Part shown: positions 11,821 to 26,000 of the stretch, in pieces | Layout of the letters: the number at the start of each line of letters is the position of its first letter | Position numbering within the stretch: the first letter of the stretch is position 1 | From: Antedon bifida | Lineage: Eukaryota > Echinodermata > Crinoidea > Comatulida > Antedonidae | Assembly (NCBI GenBank): GCA_963402885.1 | Contig: OY727093.1 | Coordinates: 10,055,501 to 10,119,500 of the forward strand | Direction: 5' to 3' | DNA length: 64,000 nucleotides | Translations under genes and position numbers: made by a program | The notes under the pieces: model-generated | Databases searched by the model: none | Told to the model about the DNA's origin: nothing | What the model saw: the letters and a program-made list of their open reading frames with translations, nothing else

Positions 11821-14800
11821 ATGCAAACATTAAATAATACCATCGGTAATGACCACAGTGTACTTCGTAGGCCTATGCACCACACTGGTGACCAGCTCGC
11901 TTCGGCTACAGGTATAGCTGCAACAAATCGCTCTCCCGCCCGGAACAATTTGAAGAACGAAAGGACAGAAGCAGTTGAAATGGAAGATGTCAATAGTACA
12001 GTACAATATGGAATTGAAGGAGACTCGATGTTATCAACTGAGGAAGACACTCCGTTGTTAAATGCTGAGGATGAAGATGATGAAAGAGAAGACAAAGGTA
12101 AACACTACTACAGTCGACCTACTGTACTACTAGGCCTAGGCCTACATACAGACTGACCTCAATAAATCAATATTCCTGCTTAGTACTATCTGAACATCAC
12201 ACAAATAAAAAAAGTGCAGCAATTCGATATTCAACCTGCACATCAAAACTCATACAATTTATAAACACTGCTGCGGCTGTATGTGACCATTTTTATATTT
12301 TATTAAATATCATTTAAATTTTAACTACTAAATATTTTTTTAGATGGTTCTGGACTATCTTACGATGAATCAATTGAAATTGTTGGTAGGTTTGTTTCTT
12401 AAATTATCATTTCTTCTAATTATTATTCTTAACCTTTACAATAGATTTAAATAATGAATTGTTATACATTTGAGTAGAGGAATCAACCAAGTCCTAATTA
12501 GTTAAGATTAAAATTCATTCTTATTTATATATACTGTAAATTTTAGGTTTTGGAAAGTTTCATATTCTGCTATTAGCAGTATGTGGTTGGGCAAATGCCA
12601 GCGATGCCGTTGAAACCTTAAGCATATCATTTATCTTACCATCTGCAAAATGTGAGATGGACCTTAGCAGTTTCCAGCTTGGCGTACTCAGTGCAGCTAT
12701 ATTTTTGGGTAATATTTTAATGTTACTACCACCATACATGTCTTGAAGATGAAAATATACTTTGGTATGTTCTTGATAAAGAGACTTGAACTCTGTCTAC
12801 ATTATCATACTTTATTATCCATATATGGGCATTATGATGTCATATATCACTACCATATTTGGGAATATCACTACCATATTTGGAAACATCACACTTTTTT
12901 TTGTCAAAATAGTTTGATAGTGTTGACAGAGCTTTGGATTAATCATTAAAACAAAATCACTTGAATGCATACACAAGTTTAGATACTAGTTCAGTTCTAA
13001 TTTTGAAATTGTATTTTGAATTCTCGTAATTTGTTCTTTCCTCAGGAATGATGGTTGGTGGTTATGTTTGGGGTGCTCTGAGTGACATTCGAGGTCGTCG
13101 TTCGGTTCTGCTATGGTCGTTGTCATGCAATGCCCTCTTTGGTCTGTTGTCGAGTATTGCACAGAGTTACTGGCTTTTTGTTCTTATGCGTTTTTTAAGT
13201 GGCGTTGGGTAAGGTATTTGTTTATTCTTTACAGAAATGTAAATTTTCAAACCCCATATCTTAAAATAAAGTAAGCATGTGTTTTGTAATTCATTGATTT
13301 TCTTTGTATTTTAGTGTTGGTGGAGCCACTCCAGTGATCTTTAGTTATTTTGGTGAATTTCAGCCTAAAAAGTGGCGCGGTGCAATGATAAGTTTACTTT
13401 CTATGTTTTGGATGTGCGGTAACATCATCGCAGCAGGAATCGCTTGGATAATTATTCCAAAAAGTATAAACAACTCAAGTAAAGGTTTTTCCTACACTAG
13501 CTGGCGTGTGTTTATTTCCTGTTGTGTTGTACCTGCTTTTACGTCAGTTTTAACATTCATTTTTATGCCGGAGAGCCCCAAGTTTTTACTTGAGGTAAGT
13601 GTATTTTATAACACTAACTAACACACACTAACTAGATTGCATTGGACGATTGTGGGTCACATTATATGAAATAAATGTGAGCTTACCATATTGTTATGTA
13701 CAATGTATGTTCATTTTTGTTACACAGTGAGTGAGTTGTTAGTGGATAGAAAAGACAATTTTGAGCCCTGTTTTTATTTGGTCTGCAACTAGTCAAAGCG
13801 AATTTTTAAGAAACAAAATTTTATTTTATTATCCATTTACACTGTTTATATGTATACCAATACAGTTGAATGGTTCTGTAATGTATTTTCTACAATAGGG
13901 ATGCCTCATATTTGACTTATATTATCATTGTAAAAAGTAAACCCAAATTCAATATAGTTATAGATATATTGAATTTAGATCTGCACTTTAAAATGTGATA
14001 TGATGACTTGCAATTCTTGTTTTGTTGGTTGAATATACTTTCTTTAGTACTTGGTCCAATGACATTTATTTTTATAGTTTATATAAATATTTAGGTAATA
14101 TAACAAGAAACAATTATGAATATTTCTTGCAGAATGGTCAGGAAGATAAAGCAATAAAAGCATTTAAAACAATGTGGTTACTAAATAAAGGAACAAGAAA
14201 AGGATTTAAGGTTTGTTTAAAGAAATATAGTTTTAGTTTCTATTCTATTCTAGAATTGTAGAAGATGACCTTGCTACATTAAAGTCAAATAATCACAAAG
14301 GTCAATTTTTATGAAAGTCCCGATTCTTCCTATATCTTCCTACTAAAGTCGAATTAGTACCTTTTATTACTACAGTACTATATTGTAATATCATACTTTT
14401 TACTTTTTATTAAGAAGATTAAATTTGTTGATTTTGGTACACAGTTTTATGCAGAACACTTTGTAAAATAAAGTGCCAACCTTTTTATTTAGCTAAAAGT
14501 AGGTTATATTGCCTTAAATTAATTCTAAACTTGTTGTTCTTGTTCAATTTTAATTCCAATACTGTAATGTAATAGATACAGTAAATTATATAAATATGGA
14601 ATAAGGACCTTAAGAAGAGGTCAATTTGCTTTTTGAAAATAACGTTTGGTAGACTACACTTTAACCAATTACCTAACTTAATAATATTTTTAATTTTTGT
14701 TTAGATTTTTTCCTTACGCAGTGTTGCAAGTGAAGATCAAATACAACAGAGAGTCTCACTATCAAGTAATTTAGGATGGATAGCATACTATAAGGACAAT

Positions 14801-17800
14801 TTAATAGGAATGTTAAGGTCTACTGCCGAATTATTTGACAAGAAACTTTGTAAAATCACTATATTACAGCTTATCATTATATCAACTTTATCATTTGGGT
14901 AAGTGGTTCTGTATTTTAAGATAAAGTAAAAGGGGTTATATAATTAAACTAGAGGGTTAACTCCTATGTTATGTATTGAATGTGTCATTGTGAGAATTTG
15001 TTATACAACTCTTGCCATATGTAAAATTGAAGACTTTTACCAAGGAATTATTCATTTTGTTACCATTACCAATAATAATATAATTAATCTATTGTATTCA
15101 TGCTGTTATATATACTGAATAATGATTTTGAACAGATGGCAGCCATTTTAAGCCCTGTCCTGTTTTGTACACTTTGTATCGCCAAGTTGACTATCAAGAA
15201 GTTTGTTATACATTAAAAAAGAATTAATTGAAAATACCACAAATTGTTAAGAAATCCGTAAACTATTATAAAAATAAAACTTTACAAAATTCCTTTATCC
15301 TTTATTCAAAATTATATAATATGCCTTTACAATGAGAACAACATACGGCCATATTTAAATATGCACCTGATCGGTTTTTAAATAATTCAAGCAAAATACC
15401 TTAAATTTACATGACTAAGCATAATTACCTTAAGGCCCTATTTAATAACAGCCTGGTGAACATACTTACATAACTGTATATTAAACATGAAGACAAACAT
15501 GCATTGTCAATAAGAAATATCGCTGAGTATACAAATATATTGGAACAGCAGAGATGTGAATTATTGATATAGTTAGATTATGTGAGACAATGTCTGGCAA
15601 ACTATTCTAGAAAACTGGTTTACCAATTGCAACCAATTAACTCACTGATAATATGCAGAACACCTTTTAAGTTTATGATTTTTCAACATTAATACCTTAA
15701 TTTTTTGTGTATTTTCTGATGATTATTAAATAATTTGTTGAATCTACTGTAAATAAATTAGATTGAAATTTAGTGGATGAAAATATGATTGTGAATTTAA
15801 ATTAATCTCTATGCAACATAAATACTGTATACAAATTTAAAAAGTATTTTTTATTTCCAGGGAAGAGTAATTTCAGTCTTCCCTGATACTTCTGTACTTT
15901 AAATTGTAAAATTGTACAGTATAGTTATAAATTTCACCCCTTGTTTTTACAGTTATTATGGTTTATACATCTGGTTTCCGGTGCTATTCCAACAAGTAGA
16001 AATAACAGGGTCCGCGTGTCGTGTCAGTAATTCTAGCGATACCAACGATACTTGTATCAATGGTGTTGTTGAGTATAACCCACAAGTATATAAAGATTCA
16101 TTCTATACTGCTGCGTCAAATCTACCTGGTAACATAATAGCTACGTGTTTAATTGATGTTGTTGGTAGAAGATCACTCGTTAGTAAGTTTAGTTTTACCT
16201 TTTGTTTTAGAATTTTTTTGGTTAAAGCTGCATTCACACTGATCCTACATTCTGGTCTATTGGCTGGCCCATAAAAATCGTGGAAAATGCTATTATTTTT
16301 TTTTAATAAGACCATTTACACTCATTCTATACAATCGTAACATATCCCCAAACGTCTATTCATAAGGCATCTTTTATAAGTGTTAAAGTATCATAGGGCG
16401 CGTTTAAACAACATGCTATTACACACATATTAAACAAGAAGTGTGTATAACATCGAAGAGATTCAGTGTAATGAGATTTTAATTGCGAAACAGGCTACTT
16501 GGCTGAATCTGAACATTTTGTGGATTCCTGGTTGCTATTGGCGTATGTTTTGACCTCTTGTTAAATAAAAGTATGTGCTGTGAACATTTTGACCAAATCT
16601 TGTATATAACACGGTATTACGATTTAATTTAAAACTGCAAAGGGGGTATGTTGACCTTGGCCCCTACAACACGCTAAAATTAAAGACATGTTCAAATTTT
16701 ATAAACACAGCCTTAGTGTAGATAAACACATTGTTTGTATAAAAGCTATATTATTATGTTTTAGGTAGCAGCCTGATATTGTCAGGTATTTCAGTGTTCT
16801 TTATCTGGTTGGTAAGAAACAGAACACAAGTGCTTATCATGTCGTGTATATTTGGTGGTATTAGTACAATTGCTTGGAATTCATTTAACGTCTTACAAGT
16901 GGAGCTTTATCCCACTCATCTCAGGTAAAAGTTTATTTATTTTTTATATTTGTTTTCTTAAATATAGACCATGTACAGTATACTAATTTTAATTCACTAA
17001 AGGAACAACTTAGTTTAAAATTTGGAAGGTTAAATCATACTGCTTTTGGGGATTTAAGCCCTGGTGCACACTGTAGCTATCGGCTGAACCAACTGGCACG
17101 AATAACATGTGCCGCAAACTGTGATCGAGTTCTATCGGACGCATACTAAATGCGTACGCGAGTTTCTGATTGGATAATTACTTACTACGCTATACGGCGC
17201 GTGCTGATATATTGTAATAAATGCAAAGTGGAATTTTTTTCAGTAAGCTGTTAGCTCATGTTCGGCGCACACTTAAGGAAAATGACACGCGTGACAAAAA
17301 ATATTAAACACAATAGATATTTTCCTCACCGGCACGCGTGGTTGATTCCTCACGATTTGTCTGGCACACACTGTGAGCAAAGTGTTATTCGTGCCAGTTG
17401 GCTCAGTTGCCGGGCTTTAGCGGTAAGATGTGGTTGATATAATCGCCCCATTTGTACTTTATTCCTTGAGAGACAACAAATATCATAAAATGATGAATAC
17501 AGGACATCGCTGCTCTCGGCTACAAAACCTGATCAATCCATCTAGGATACAGGCAAAGTGTATATTTCAACATAATAAATGAAAAAGTATTTGTTTATTC
17601 AATTTTTTTTTTGTATTTTAGATCTACTGCTATCGGTGCGATAGCCTTAGCGAATCGACTCGGTGCAATTTGTAGTACATTGGTTTTTGGTGCACTTATT
17701 AACGTTTACTGTGCAGTGCCTATTTTTATGGTTGCAATTTTAATGGTATTTGGTGGTCTACTTGTTTGGGCATTACCAAATACAACACGCAAATCTTTAG

Positions 17801-17805
17801 AATGA
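11821..17805 (+). CDS. SV2/SVOP-like major facilitator transporter
   Basis: Multi-pass membrane transporter of the SV2/SVOP branch of the sugar-porter-like MFS. Exons 11821-12097, 12344-12385, 12547-12708, 13046-13208, 13315-13594, 14133-14210, 14705-14898, 15953-16182, 16765-16924 and 17622-17805 sum to 1770 nt (589 residues), every junction matching in phase. After an acidic cytosolic N-terminus of about 105 residues comes GFGKFHILLLAVCGWANASD (TM1). The MFS motif A is GALSDIRGRR (near 166-175), then SGVGVGGATPVIFSYFGEF and PESPKFLLENG, which are close to SV2 text. TM7 begins YYGLYIWFP. The luminal loop after it (near 415-450) is short, with N-glycosylation sites, and lacks the long pentapeptide-repeat domain of vertebrate SV2. 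Later segments LPGNIIATCLIDVVGRRS and VELYPTHLRSTAIG complete the fold. The substrate is unknown. Confidence 0.87.
12791..12931. mobile_element. 141-bp MITE, family with a second copy at 63620-63750
   Basis: Ends CTCTGTCTACATTATCATAC (left) and the inverted match GTTTGATAGTGTTGACAGAG (right) enclose short repeats of ATCACTACCATATTTGG. The same internal text and right end recur in the mannosidase intron near 63620-63750, and a similar end lies near 40403. Intronic, in the SV2-like gene. Confidence 0.6.
15858..15885. repeat. short hairpin repeat, copy 1
   Basis: CAGGGAAGAGT followed after a few bases by the inverted GTCTTCCCTG, in an SV2-like intron. Related hairpins lie at 20602-20655 and 24258-24300. 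Confidence 0.5.
17057..17416. mobile_element. 360-bp MITE, PIF/Harbinger-like, TTA duplication
   Basis: Terminal AGCCC and GGGCT are flanked by TTA on both sides (17054-17056, 17417-17419). A perfect 19-bp inverted pair, CCAACTGGCACGAATAACA at 17089-17107 and its complement at 17383-17401, lies inside. No coding capacity. The 3-bp TTA duplication suits the PIF/Harbinger superfamily. It sits in the last intron of the SV2-like gene. Confidence 0.6.
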
Positions 17806-20019
17806 CGACATTTTGATAGCCTTGCCCCAAAGTTTTACGTTTTAGTATTCCTTTACAAGCGCCACTTGTAGGTATTTTGATATTTGTTCATAACTAAAGT
17901 TCAGATAAATTATAGGTATACAGTATATATAGTTTTTTAAATATCTTATTTTATAAAATTTATAGAAGAAATCTCAAAGACGCTGTTAATAATCTACTAC
18001 TGTACAATAAATATGATAAACAATAAATTTGATTTAATATATTTGTTAAAAAAATATAAATATAAAAAAGATAGATTTCATATTTTTTTATACATCCTTT
18101 TTTTTTAGGATTTACCTATTTAATTGCATTTTTAGATATTAATTGTTGATTTAGTGTTTTGAAATGACTACTTTTGGTGTATTGTTTAAATTCACAAGTA
18201 TATCGCCGCCAACGATATTGATATGTCCTTTAAAATCGTCTTTCAAAAAAAGGCTGAAAATTTACCCAACTCATATCTTTGGACAAAGTTAAAAACATTA
18301 CAAAAAATTAAGAATAAAATAATAATATATTAAAAACTTGTAGTTGTAATATGTATGTATATAATATTATAAAGGAGAATTTCCTTTTTTAATTTTGTTA
18401 ACATTTAAAAAAAAATATTATTTTTATACAATTTGTGAATATATTGTGGATTTTAGGACATTATTTAAAAAAATTTAATCTTATTTATTTAAATTACTCT
18501 TAATCAAATACATAATTTCTTCTTCCAGTTTTAATAAAGTTTAGAATTACATTTTTTTGTAAAAATGAGTAACTGTCATTAGTAACTTGTTGTTTTTTAC
18601 GTCACATTTAGGAATCTAATTTGTTTAAATTGATACTGTTAAACTTCAAATAGACTATTTAATGATGAGAAAGATTTACGGGAAGCATCTCAAGGCAAAA
18701 AATAAATTGAGAATGAAATATTATATTTAATGTTGTTAATGTGGGGACGATTCATGTAAGAAAATAATCTAGTTGACGTCATTATTACGTCAGTACCTAC
18801 ATGTAATAATTAATGAAGGTGGTTATGTTTAAAAAAAATCACTTTGTATTCAATGAATAATATAGTGGAAATCAAGATGACGAATTAGACTACGTCCGGA
18901 GAAAACTTCGAGTTACGTTTCGATCACACATGTACATTTTGTACGGAATGCGTTAGTGTGAATGGTTCTATTCTTAAACACTACACCCATTTTCACAATT
19001 TGTTTTACAGGCTTAGTGTGAACGTAGGTTTAATAGAAATTATCCTGTATATTATATTTTCTGTAAATCCAAACCAAAATCGGTATGGAGAAATTACTGT
19101 TTCTTAAAATTGTTATACCAATGCTGAGATTTAAAACGGGACAAGTCTGCTTTGAAAGAGATTGCCGAGAGAGATTTTTTTTAGAAAAGCAAGAGAAACA
19201 ATGTTTTTTTTTTCGGAAAAAAAAATCCTTTTCCTTTTTTTAAAACATCGTTGAAATAAATGTTTGAGAGAATATAAAACTGTTCCTCTACACTATAGTA
19301 TTGTTTTCTTTCTGTATTATTTACTGTTTACACGATAAATTTGATAATTGAACGGGATTCTGCTTAAATCTCAAAACTGCTAATATTGTTTTCTTAAACA
19401 AAACAAAAAACAGTTTTAAAAGTACATTGTCAGTCAGTCTATTAACAATATCGACGGTATTTTGTAATACAATTACTTGGTAATTTGTGCTACATCACCA
19501 GCATTTTAGTAATCTCGCAGTATTGTAAGCCTATATCAAACTTATTTTTGTATTTTACTTTCCTGATCATATCTTTCGGTATGGCAATGATAAGTTGTGG
19601 CTTATTGAACACAGCAAACCTTAAAAAGAAGTTGTATGAGTCATCAGTACACTACTTCTCTCTGTGGATGTCGGGCTATTCTACAAACGGAAGTGACAAT
19701 ATCTGAACTCAGATTGTCATTCTTCACTGGAAATGTTCAGCGATTTTCTACGTGTGTATTCGATCATCCCAAGTCCTTATGTGCTGGGAACGACTCCAGT
19801 GGATGTAATCGGACGTGTTGACGGCACGTCGACGGAAGAACAAATGTAGGCAATCGATATATTTCTAGGCTGCTAATGGAAGGATGTATATGGATGACAT
19901 TACAACTGTAGTACTACTTACCGTCAATTCTTTAATCTTGGGTCACACGCAGTTACCCGCAGATAACGTGATTGTTCATGAACACACGGTTATGCGTAAC
20001 TCTTTTTGAGAATCGTACA
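17806..20019. other. intergenic: SV2-like 3' UTR and receptor 5' flank
   Basis: The first few hundred bases are very AT-rich and contain AATAAA at 18006-18011 and 18022-18027, likely poly(A) signals. The rest shows no convincing exon. Text near 19005-19030 (TTAGTGTGAACGTAGG) looks like a degraded transposon end similar in style to text near 16230. A non-coding leader of the receptor gene may lie near 19970. Confidence 0.45.
18006..18011 (+). promoter_or_regulatory. candidate poly(A) signal of the SV2-like gene
   Basis: AATAAA 201 bases after the stop codon, with a second AATAAA 16 bases further on. Confidence 0.4.
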
Positions 20020-23000
20020 ATGGGTATTCCATCTATATTTATATTCGTATTCCTTGGATTTTATTTAAAGTTTTCAGTGGCCCAAATTCCTGATTCGACA
20101 GGGACGCTACCAAATGCAAGTCCCGATATACGAAATGATTGTCGGTATCCCGTTATAAAACAACCCGTCGTACCTGGGAAACAGTAAGTATTGAAACACT
20201 TTATTTTATTTGATATTTGTTACTATGTATGTAAAGGCAGTAAAAATGACAATATTATTGTGCTTAATTTAGAGAGAAGGTAACGTAATTTGTTGATATT
20301 TTAATGTTTCATTAAAAAAATGTGTATGGTATAAAAACATGACTGTGATTCAATCCCCGGCTAGGCCCCTAAACCAGCTGGTCTTTTCTATTTAAAAAAA
20401 GACCATTGCTCATGCTGGCTTCCAAACGTCGATCGGCTTTACAAGAAATATAATGTTAAAAGCTTGACATTTCTATTTTGTTCGCTCATTTCAGCCGATT
20501 CGACAACCCTCATTCCATGATACACGGACAAAATGTGACATCCGGTCATATATTACAGCATTGTGTTGATGATGGTTTACCTTAATGCATTATAAATATA
20601 GGCCTACCAAGGAAGAGTGAGAGTGAGAGTGTAAGTTCACTCTTCCCTGGGCCTACATAGATCAAACATAAGATTCCGAGTTCGAGTCTTTTGATTTTTT
20701 CTCCACCTTGGCAGGTTATTTCATCGTTTTATATTTGGCGATTTTTCTTGGAAAGGAACCACTTAAGATCAATGGTTGTCATTTGTATTATGTCTAATAA
20801 CTTTGACTTACTGGCTTTCGTTGATGACTAAATGTAAAAAAACATGATATAAAACAGTGGTTTGTGCGGAATCAGTTATTTCCATGGACTTCTTCTGACT
20901 AATATTTGGTGTGCCAATTATCTCATGTCTGTCTTTACTGACAATAATTAATAAAGTTGAGTAGGTTGTGATTTAGCATTGACATTTAGTAGGCCTACAC
21001 TAACATTAAACTTACTGAAAGTGTATAATAACTTTGATAATACAAAGTTAATAATTAAAAGATTAAAATCGTGAGACTCATCAATAGAAACGGTTAATAT
21101 GAAATGATGCATTGTCCGTTTGTTTAATTTAGGAAAAAATGTTCTTAAAAATCTATCGTATTTATATAAATCGTGCTATTTTTGCTCTAATCGTTAGTTA
21201 CGTTGACTATAAACAGCAGTGTATATATACACTAACCATTTACAGTAATAGGTTATATTTTTGTACAATGGTTTTCTTAGGAAATTCTAAATTTGTGAAT
21301 AAAATTTTAGCTTTATGATTTGTTTTAAATTATCACAATTAGATGCACTCTTGACTTATACTGAAATGATACAATTAATTATGAATGTAGCCATAAATGG
21401 GTTAGTAGGCCTAATCCGTTTGTAATATTACTGCTGAAATTAATAACGGTGACCTTTACTTCGAAGTCCTATTTTTTTCACTGCTAACTGGGACTACAGT
21501 TTTGGGCCTACTACTGAAATATGTCGCTTAATGAAAGACCTTCCGTTTAGTCCGAAATGTTAACATGGAGGTAACTTCTTTACACGGTTGGCCTACACGC
21601 ATCATTGTGTAATCGAATGATCTATAAAATGGAAAAAACATCCCCAAAAGTGTTTCATCCATGGAACGACATCATGATAATATGGCAAGCAATTTTTTTA
21701 TAAACAAAAAATGAGTCACTGATAGTTTGCTTTAATTCATCTCATATTTACGAACATTTTCGAATTCAGGTTGTCACTTTCTCTCCAAGGATTGCTCTGT
21801 TCTAAATTAAGTTTGTTGTCTATCAAGTCATTAGCTGATATAGAGTAACTTTCAATTGAAAATTAATAAAAACCGTTCAAATCGAATCAATTGATTAGAA
21901 ATAGCATATCTAACCTATCGTTTCATCTATACTAATTCAATAAATGGGTCGTCATACTTCTCTCGGTCAATAATTGTCTATTATAACCACCCCGGGGTTA
22001 TTACCAGTCTGCTGGGGCCATGGTTCACATTCCTCAAGTAGGTTTGATACAAGACTAGGATTGGTAAATATTAAATTCTTCATTAAATTACAATTAATTA
22101 ATTTACCAACAAGTAATGATTTCCGTCTTAAAAATTTAATGCGCCCTCAGGGACCTGGTGATGTTAATCGATCTTAGACTCTCATCCTGATAAAATTACC
22201 ATAGAATTACCATTTCTATGTATTGATCTCAAAAGAATATTTTATACTAAATACTGTACATAGTCGTCCTATTCTAATTTACGTATAATATCAACTTTCT
22301 TATTTCTCAGTCACTTATTGGTTTGTGTTAGATTACCGTAGATGTGAGTAAGATGGCTCAATAAATACTTCCTGTACTATCCATGCTGAATTTCATTTCA
22401 TTCCTTGTCTTTTCATATTTGTTCATAGCATGGAACAACGAACCATCAAAATAAGACTCTGTAAATGCGTTTATTCATAAGAAACAAAGACTCTCTCATA
22501 ATTGTTAGCTCTTACCTTATTTTGTAACGTATTTGGTTAATTTTAGGATGAAGATAATGATGTTCATAAGTATTCATAACAATAAGATTTTTTAAATATA
22601 CCTTGTTTTTAGGAGAATAGAATACAAGTGTTGTGACGGTTGGGGTAAAACTCAAGGAAGAGATGCCAAATGTGTTCGACGTAAGTAGTCATAGGCCTAA
22701 CAGTATATTAATCGATTGATAGCACATTTATTTCTGATTGAAAATAACATTGTATAATACAAAATGACATTTTATTAGTTTAAAATAATTCATCTATATC
22801 TCTCCATTTATGAACGTAGAAATACACGTTACATTATGAATATTATTATATTATTTCATCAGTTCTTGCAAGAAAATATATTCAATAACTCCAAACTGTT
22901 TTCCCTGTAAAAACCCACCCAACGTTTCCGTCTTATTTTCTTTATAACAAGGAAGTGTATAGAGTTTTATTTAGAAGATTACTCAATAATTAAAAACACA

Positions 23001-26000
23001 CGAAACTGATTGAAAAACAATTTTTTATATAGATAAAAATTAAAAATTGAAATATTACAACAACTGAATGGCTTACGAAAATTGATCTAATTTTAGCCAG
23101 TGATTAAGTGGATAGAGTCAGACAGGTGAAGGAATGGAAAAAGCCTCTGCATTTAGTCATTGCATAACATGACAACTTGTTTGTGTTAGGCTCAATATAT
23201 TTCAAAACGAAGATCAACTTGACAAACTCACTAATAAAGTTAAATAGTTCAGATGATGTAAAAGTGTGTCGTTGTTTTATCAGGTATTGCTAACTTTGTC
23301 AGATCAGTAATCTTTGGTTCAATTCATTTGAAAGCTACAGTTTTTGTTTCAACAAACAAAGTTGAACATTGTTTTTTTTTGTGTTTGAAATGAACGATAC
23401 GCCCTTACTAAGGGGTTTCACTTACAGTTTGATTCATCTTAAATCTGTAAAAGATTTTTTTTAATACAGCCGTTTTTTGTTTTCTTCTTCAGAACACTGC
23501 CCTGTCGATTACAAACGCGGGTACAAAGACGGTTGCTATAAGATAGTGACATCATCAGCCTCTTGGCACGAAGCTAGGAACGCTTGCCAGATGACGTCGC
23601 AACCTTCTATAAAGACTAGGGTATCGTCTGATTTGGTTGTCATTGACAATGAAGAGGAAGAGATGTACGTCAGAAAGGAAATACATGCCACTGCAATGAC
23701 TACAGCATGGATAGGTAATCATAATTAAATCACTATCATCAAGTTGTGAAGTAAAATGGCAGAAGTTCTGTCTAGTGTTTCCATAACAGATGTAGAGGAA
23801 ACTAACCAGGTTAAACTTAATCTAATACGTTCGTTGAAAGAACGTAAGTCACAAAATCATTAAAAACTACCACACTAAGTGGAATGAAATCACAAAATGC
23901 ATTAAATTCCAGGTGGGACTTGAATCTGCCTTCTCCAGTATAAGTACCCTCCTCTTTGTACCTTGTCCCAAAGATCAATCTATAACCGCATGTTGGTTGA
24001 GGTTTCCAAAGTTTGAGCTTGAATCTCACCTGCAACAATCTGTTGGAAGAATTTCATCTGGTTGTAGAATAGGTATTATAGGTTGTAGAAACGTACTGTA
24101 AGTTCGCTTATATTAATTTTTGGTTGTTCAAAAAGAAATTTTATTTAATGCAACAATCTGTATTAGACATATTGAGTCAGCTTTACGTAAGTTAGACAAC
24201 AATTTATAAAAACTACACTATCATTTTCTTAGTTTATAATAATGTATTCATATTTATCAGGGAAGTGTTAAATAAAATAAAGTAATTTAACTCTTCCCTG
24301 ATATTTATGTTGATGATTTAAATGTTTCCGTGTTATTCAAAATGCAATAATTTAATGTAATAATTATTTTAACATCGAAAGCTGGCTTGATACCATATAT
24401 ACAATGTAAATTGATTAAATATGAAATCAACATTTTAAAGTTCATCATCAAACAATCATAATCTTCGTTATTACGTTAACGGAGTTGTTTTTGGTTGATA
24501 TTTGATTTCAATGACGTTATGTAAATGTCATCACATTACAAAGTCATTAGACAATCGTGTGACATCGAATGTGATACTAATAATTATGTGTCCAAGCCTA
24601 ATATTTATCTTTCTTTTTCCAAAAGAAATTAGCGTTCATTCTAACTGTATGATAACCATTTATGCTGTCTTTGATAAAAAAAATTGTTCGTAATCCAATC
24701 AAATGACGTCATGATCGATAAGAACAATTAAATCGTCACGATATTATTGTTCTTATAAATCATGACGTCATTTGATTGGACGTGTGAAAATAATATTTTC
24801 TTCAAAGGCAGAATAGATGATTATAGTTCTAAGATGAAAACCTTTTATATTGCTTTTGTTTATGTAGGAAAACGCATATTTATCTATTTATCGTCGATCG
24901 TTATCGTCATAGTATAAATGAGCCTTTACAGTAGCTTATACATATTATTATACTATCATTATATAAAAAAAGAATATAAATATGTTTTCACATTTTAATA
25001 ATCTGAACAAGACTGCGTATCCGTCCAATTTGTTTAAATTTATTGAAATTAAAAATAAAAACATTTTGACGCGGCGCCTTGTTTAAAAAAAAGTAATATT
25101 CTATAAATTGCATATAACATCATGCATTTGAACTAAATATAGTAACTTTGAACTATATAATTATATATTATTAAAAAAAAAAATAATGTTTTCACATTTT
25201 AGTGTCTAAACAAGACTATATCTCTCCAATTTGTTTTGAAATTAAAAATACAAATATTTTGGCATGGCGCCTTGTTTAGTAAAAAAAAAGTAATATACTG
25301 TCTATAGATTTCAGATAAAATCATACATTCGTTAATCCACGCTTGGTTGTATAGCGATAACCTTATAAGATCGGGGTTATTCGACCTCAATTGGCCCGTA
25401 AGTTTTATCCGAAATCCGGAATAACGACATTAATCCTAAGTGACATTATTCTGTCGTTAAACTTTTTTAAGTTGTCTGAAATAATAATATGAGTTATATT
25501 TTTTAAACCGTTATAGAAAACATTTATTATATATATAAACACATCAGGCACAGAACATGAATTCTAAACCGCCCGGTAATATACTGAAATTTAATTATTG
25601 AATTAATTGTTTTAAACGATAAAGATGAGGAAATCTGTCGCCCTAACCGAGATTCGAACCCGGAACCTTCTGCTTGATATGCAGATGTCCTAACCATTAG
25701 ATCACTGGGTCTTTTCATGGTATTGTTCGAATATATATATATATTAAATTAACATTGTTTTGTTGTTATTTGAACACGATAGGTTTGAGGGAAATTTCAG
25801 TTGACGGCCCGCTAGTATGGGTAAACGGTAGCCCGCTGGAAGCGGTACGACACAACTTTAAATTTGGTGAACCAGACGAGAATAAAGACGGAATGGAAAG
25901 TTGCATCAGTATTGGAAATTCAACACATGGCATGAAAATGATATGGGAAGATAGACGATGTTTTAACCTTAAAGGATATATATGTGAAGTTCGAAGTAAG

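Noticed and set aside
11808-12095. Open frame of 95 codons on the minus strand, serine-rich
   Set aside because: Exact antisense of the acidic first exon of the SV2-like gene; Glu/Asp codons read backwards give Ser/Leu-rich text. No splice or family support.
22613-22680. Complete EMI domain in the receptor
   Set aside because: Only the C-terminal CCDGW-type part is clear and the segment is too short for a full EMI domain, so it is called EMI-like only.
25527-25718. Minus-strand open frame of 63 codons (SDLMVRTSAYQAEG)
   Set aside because: This is translation of the tRNA-like sequence at 25640-25711; similar spurious peptides are common where tRNA-derived repeats are translated.
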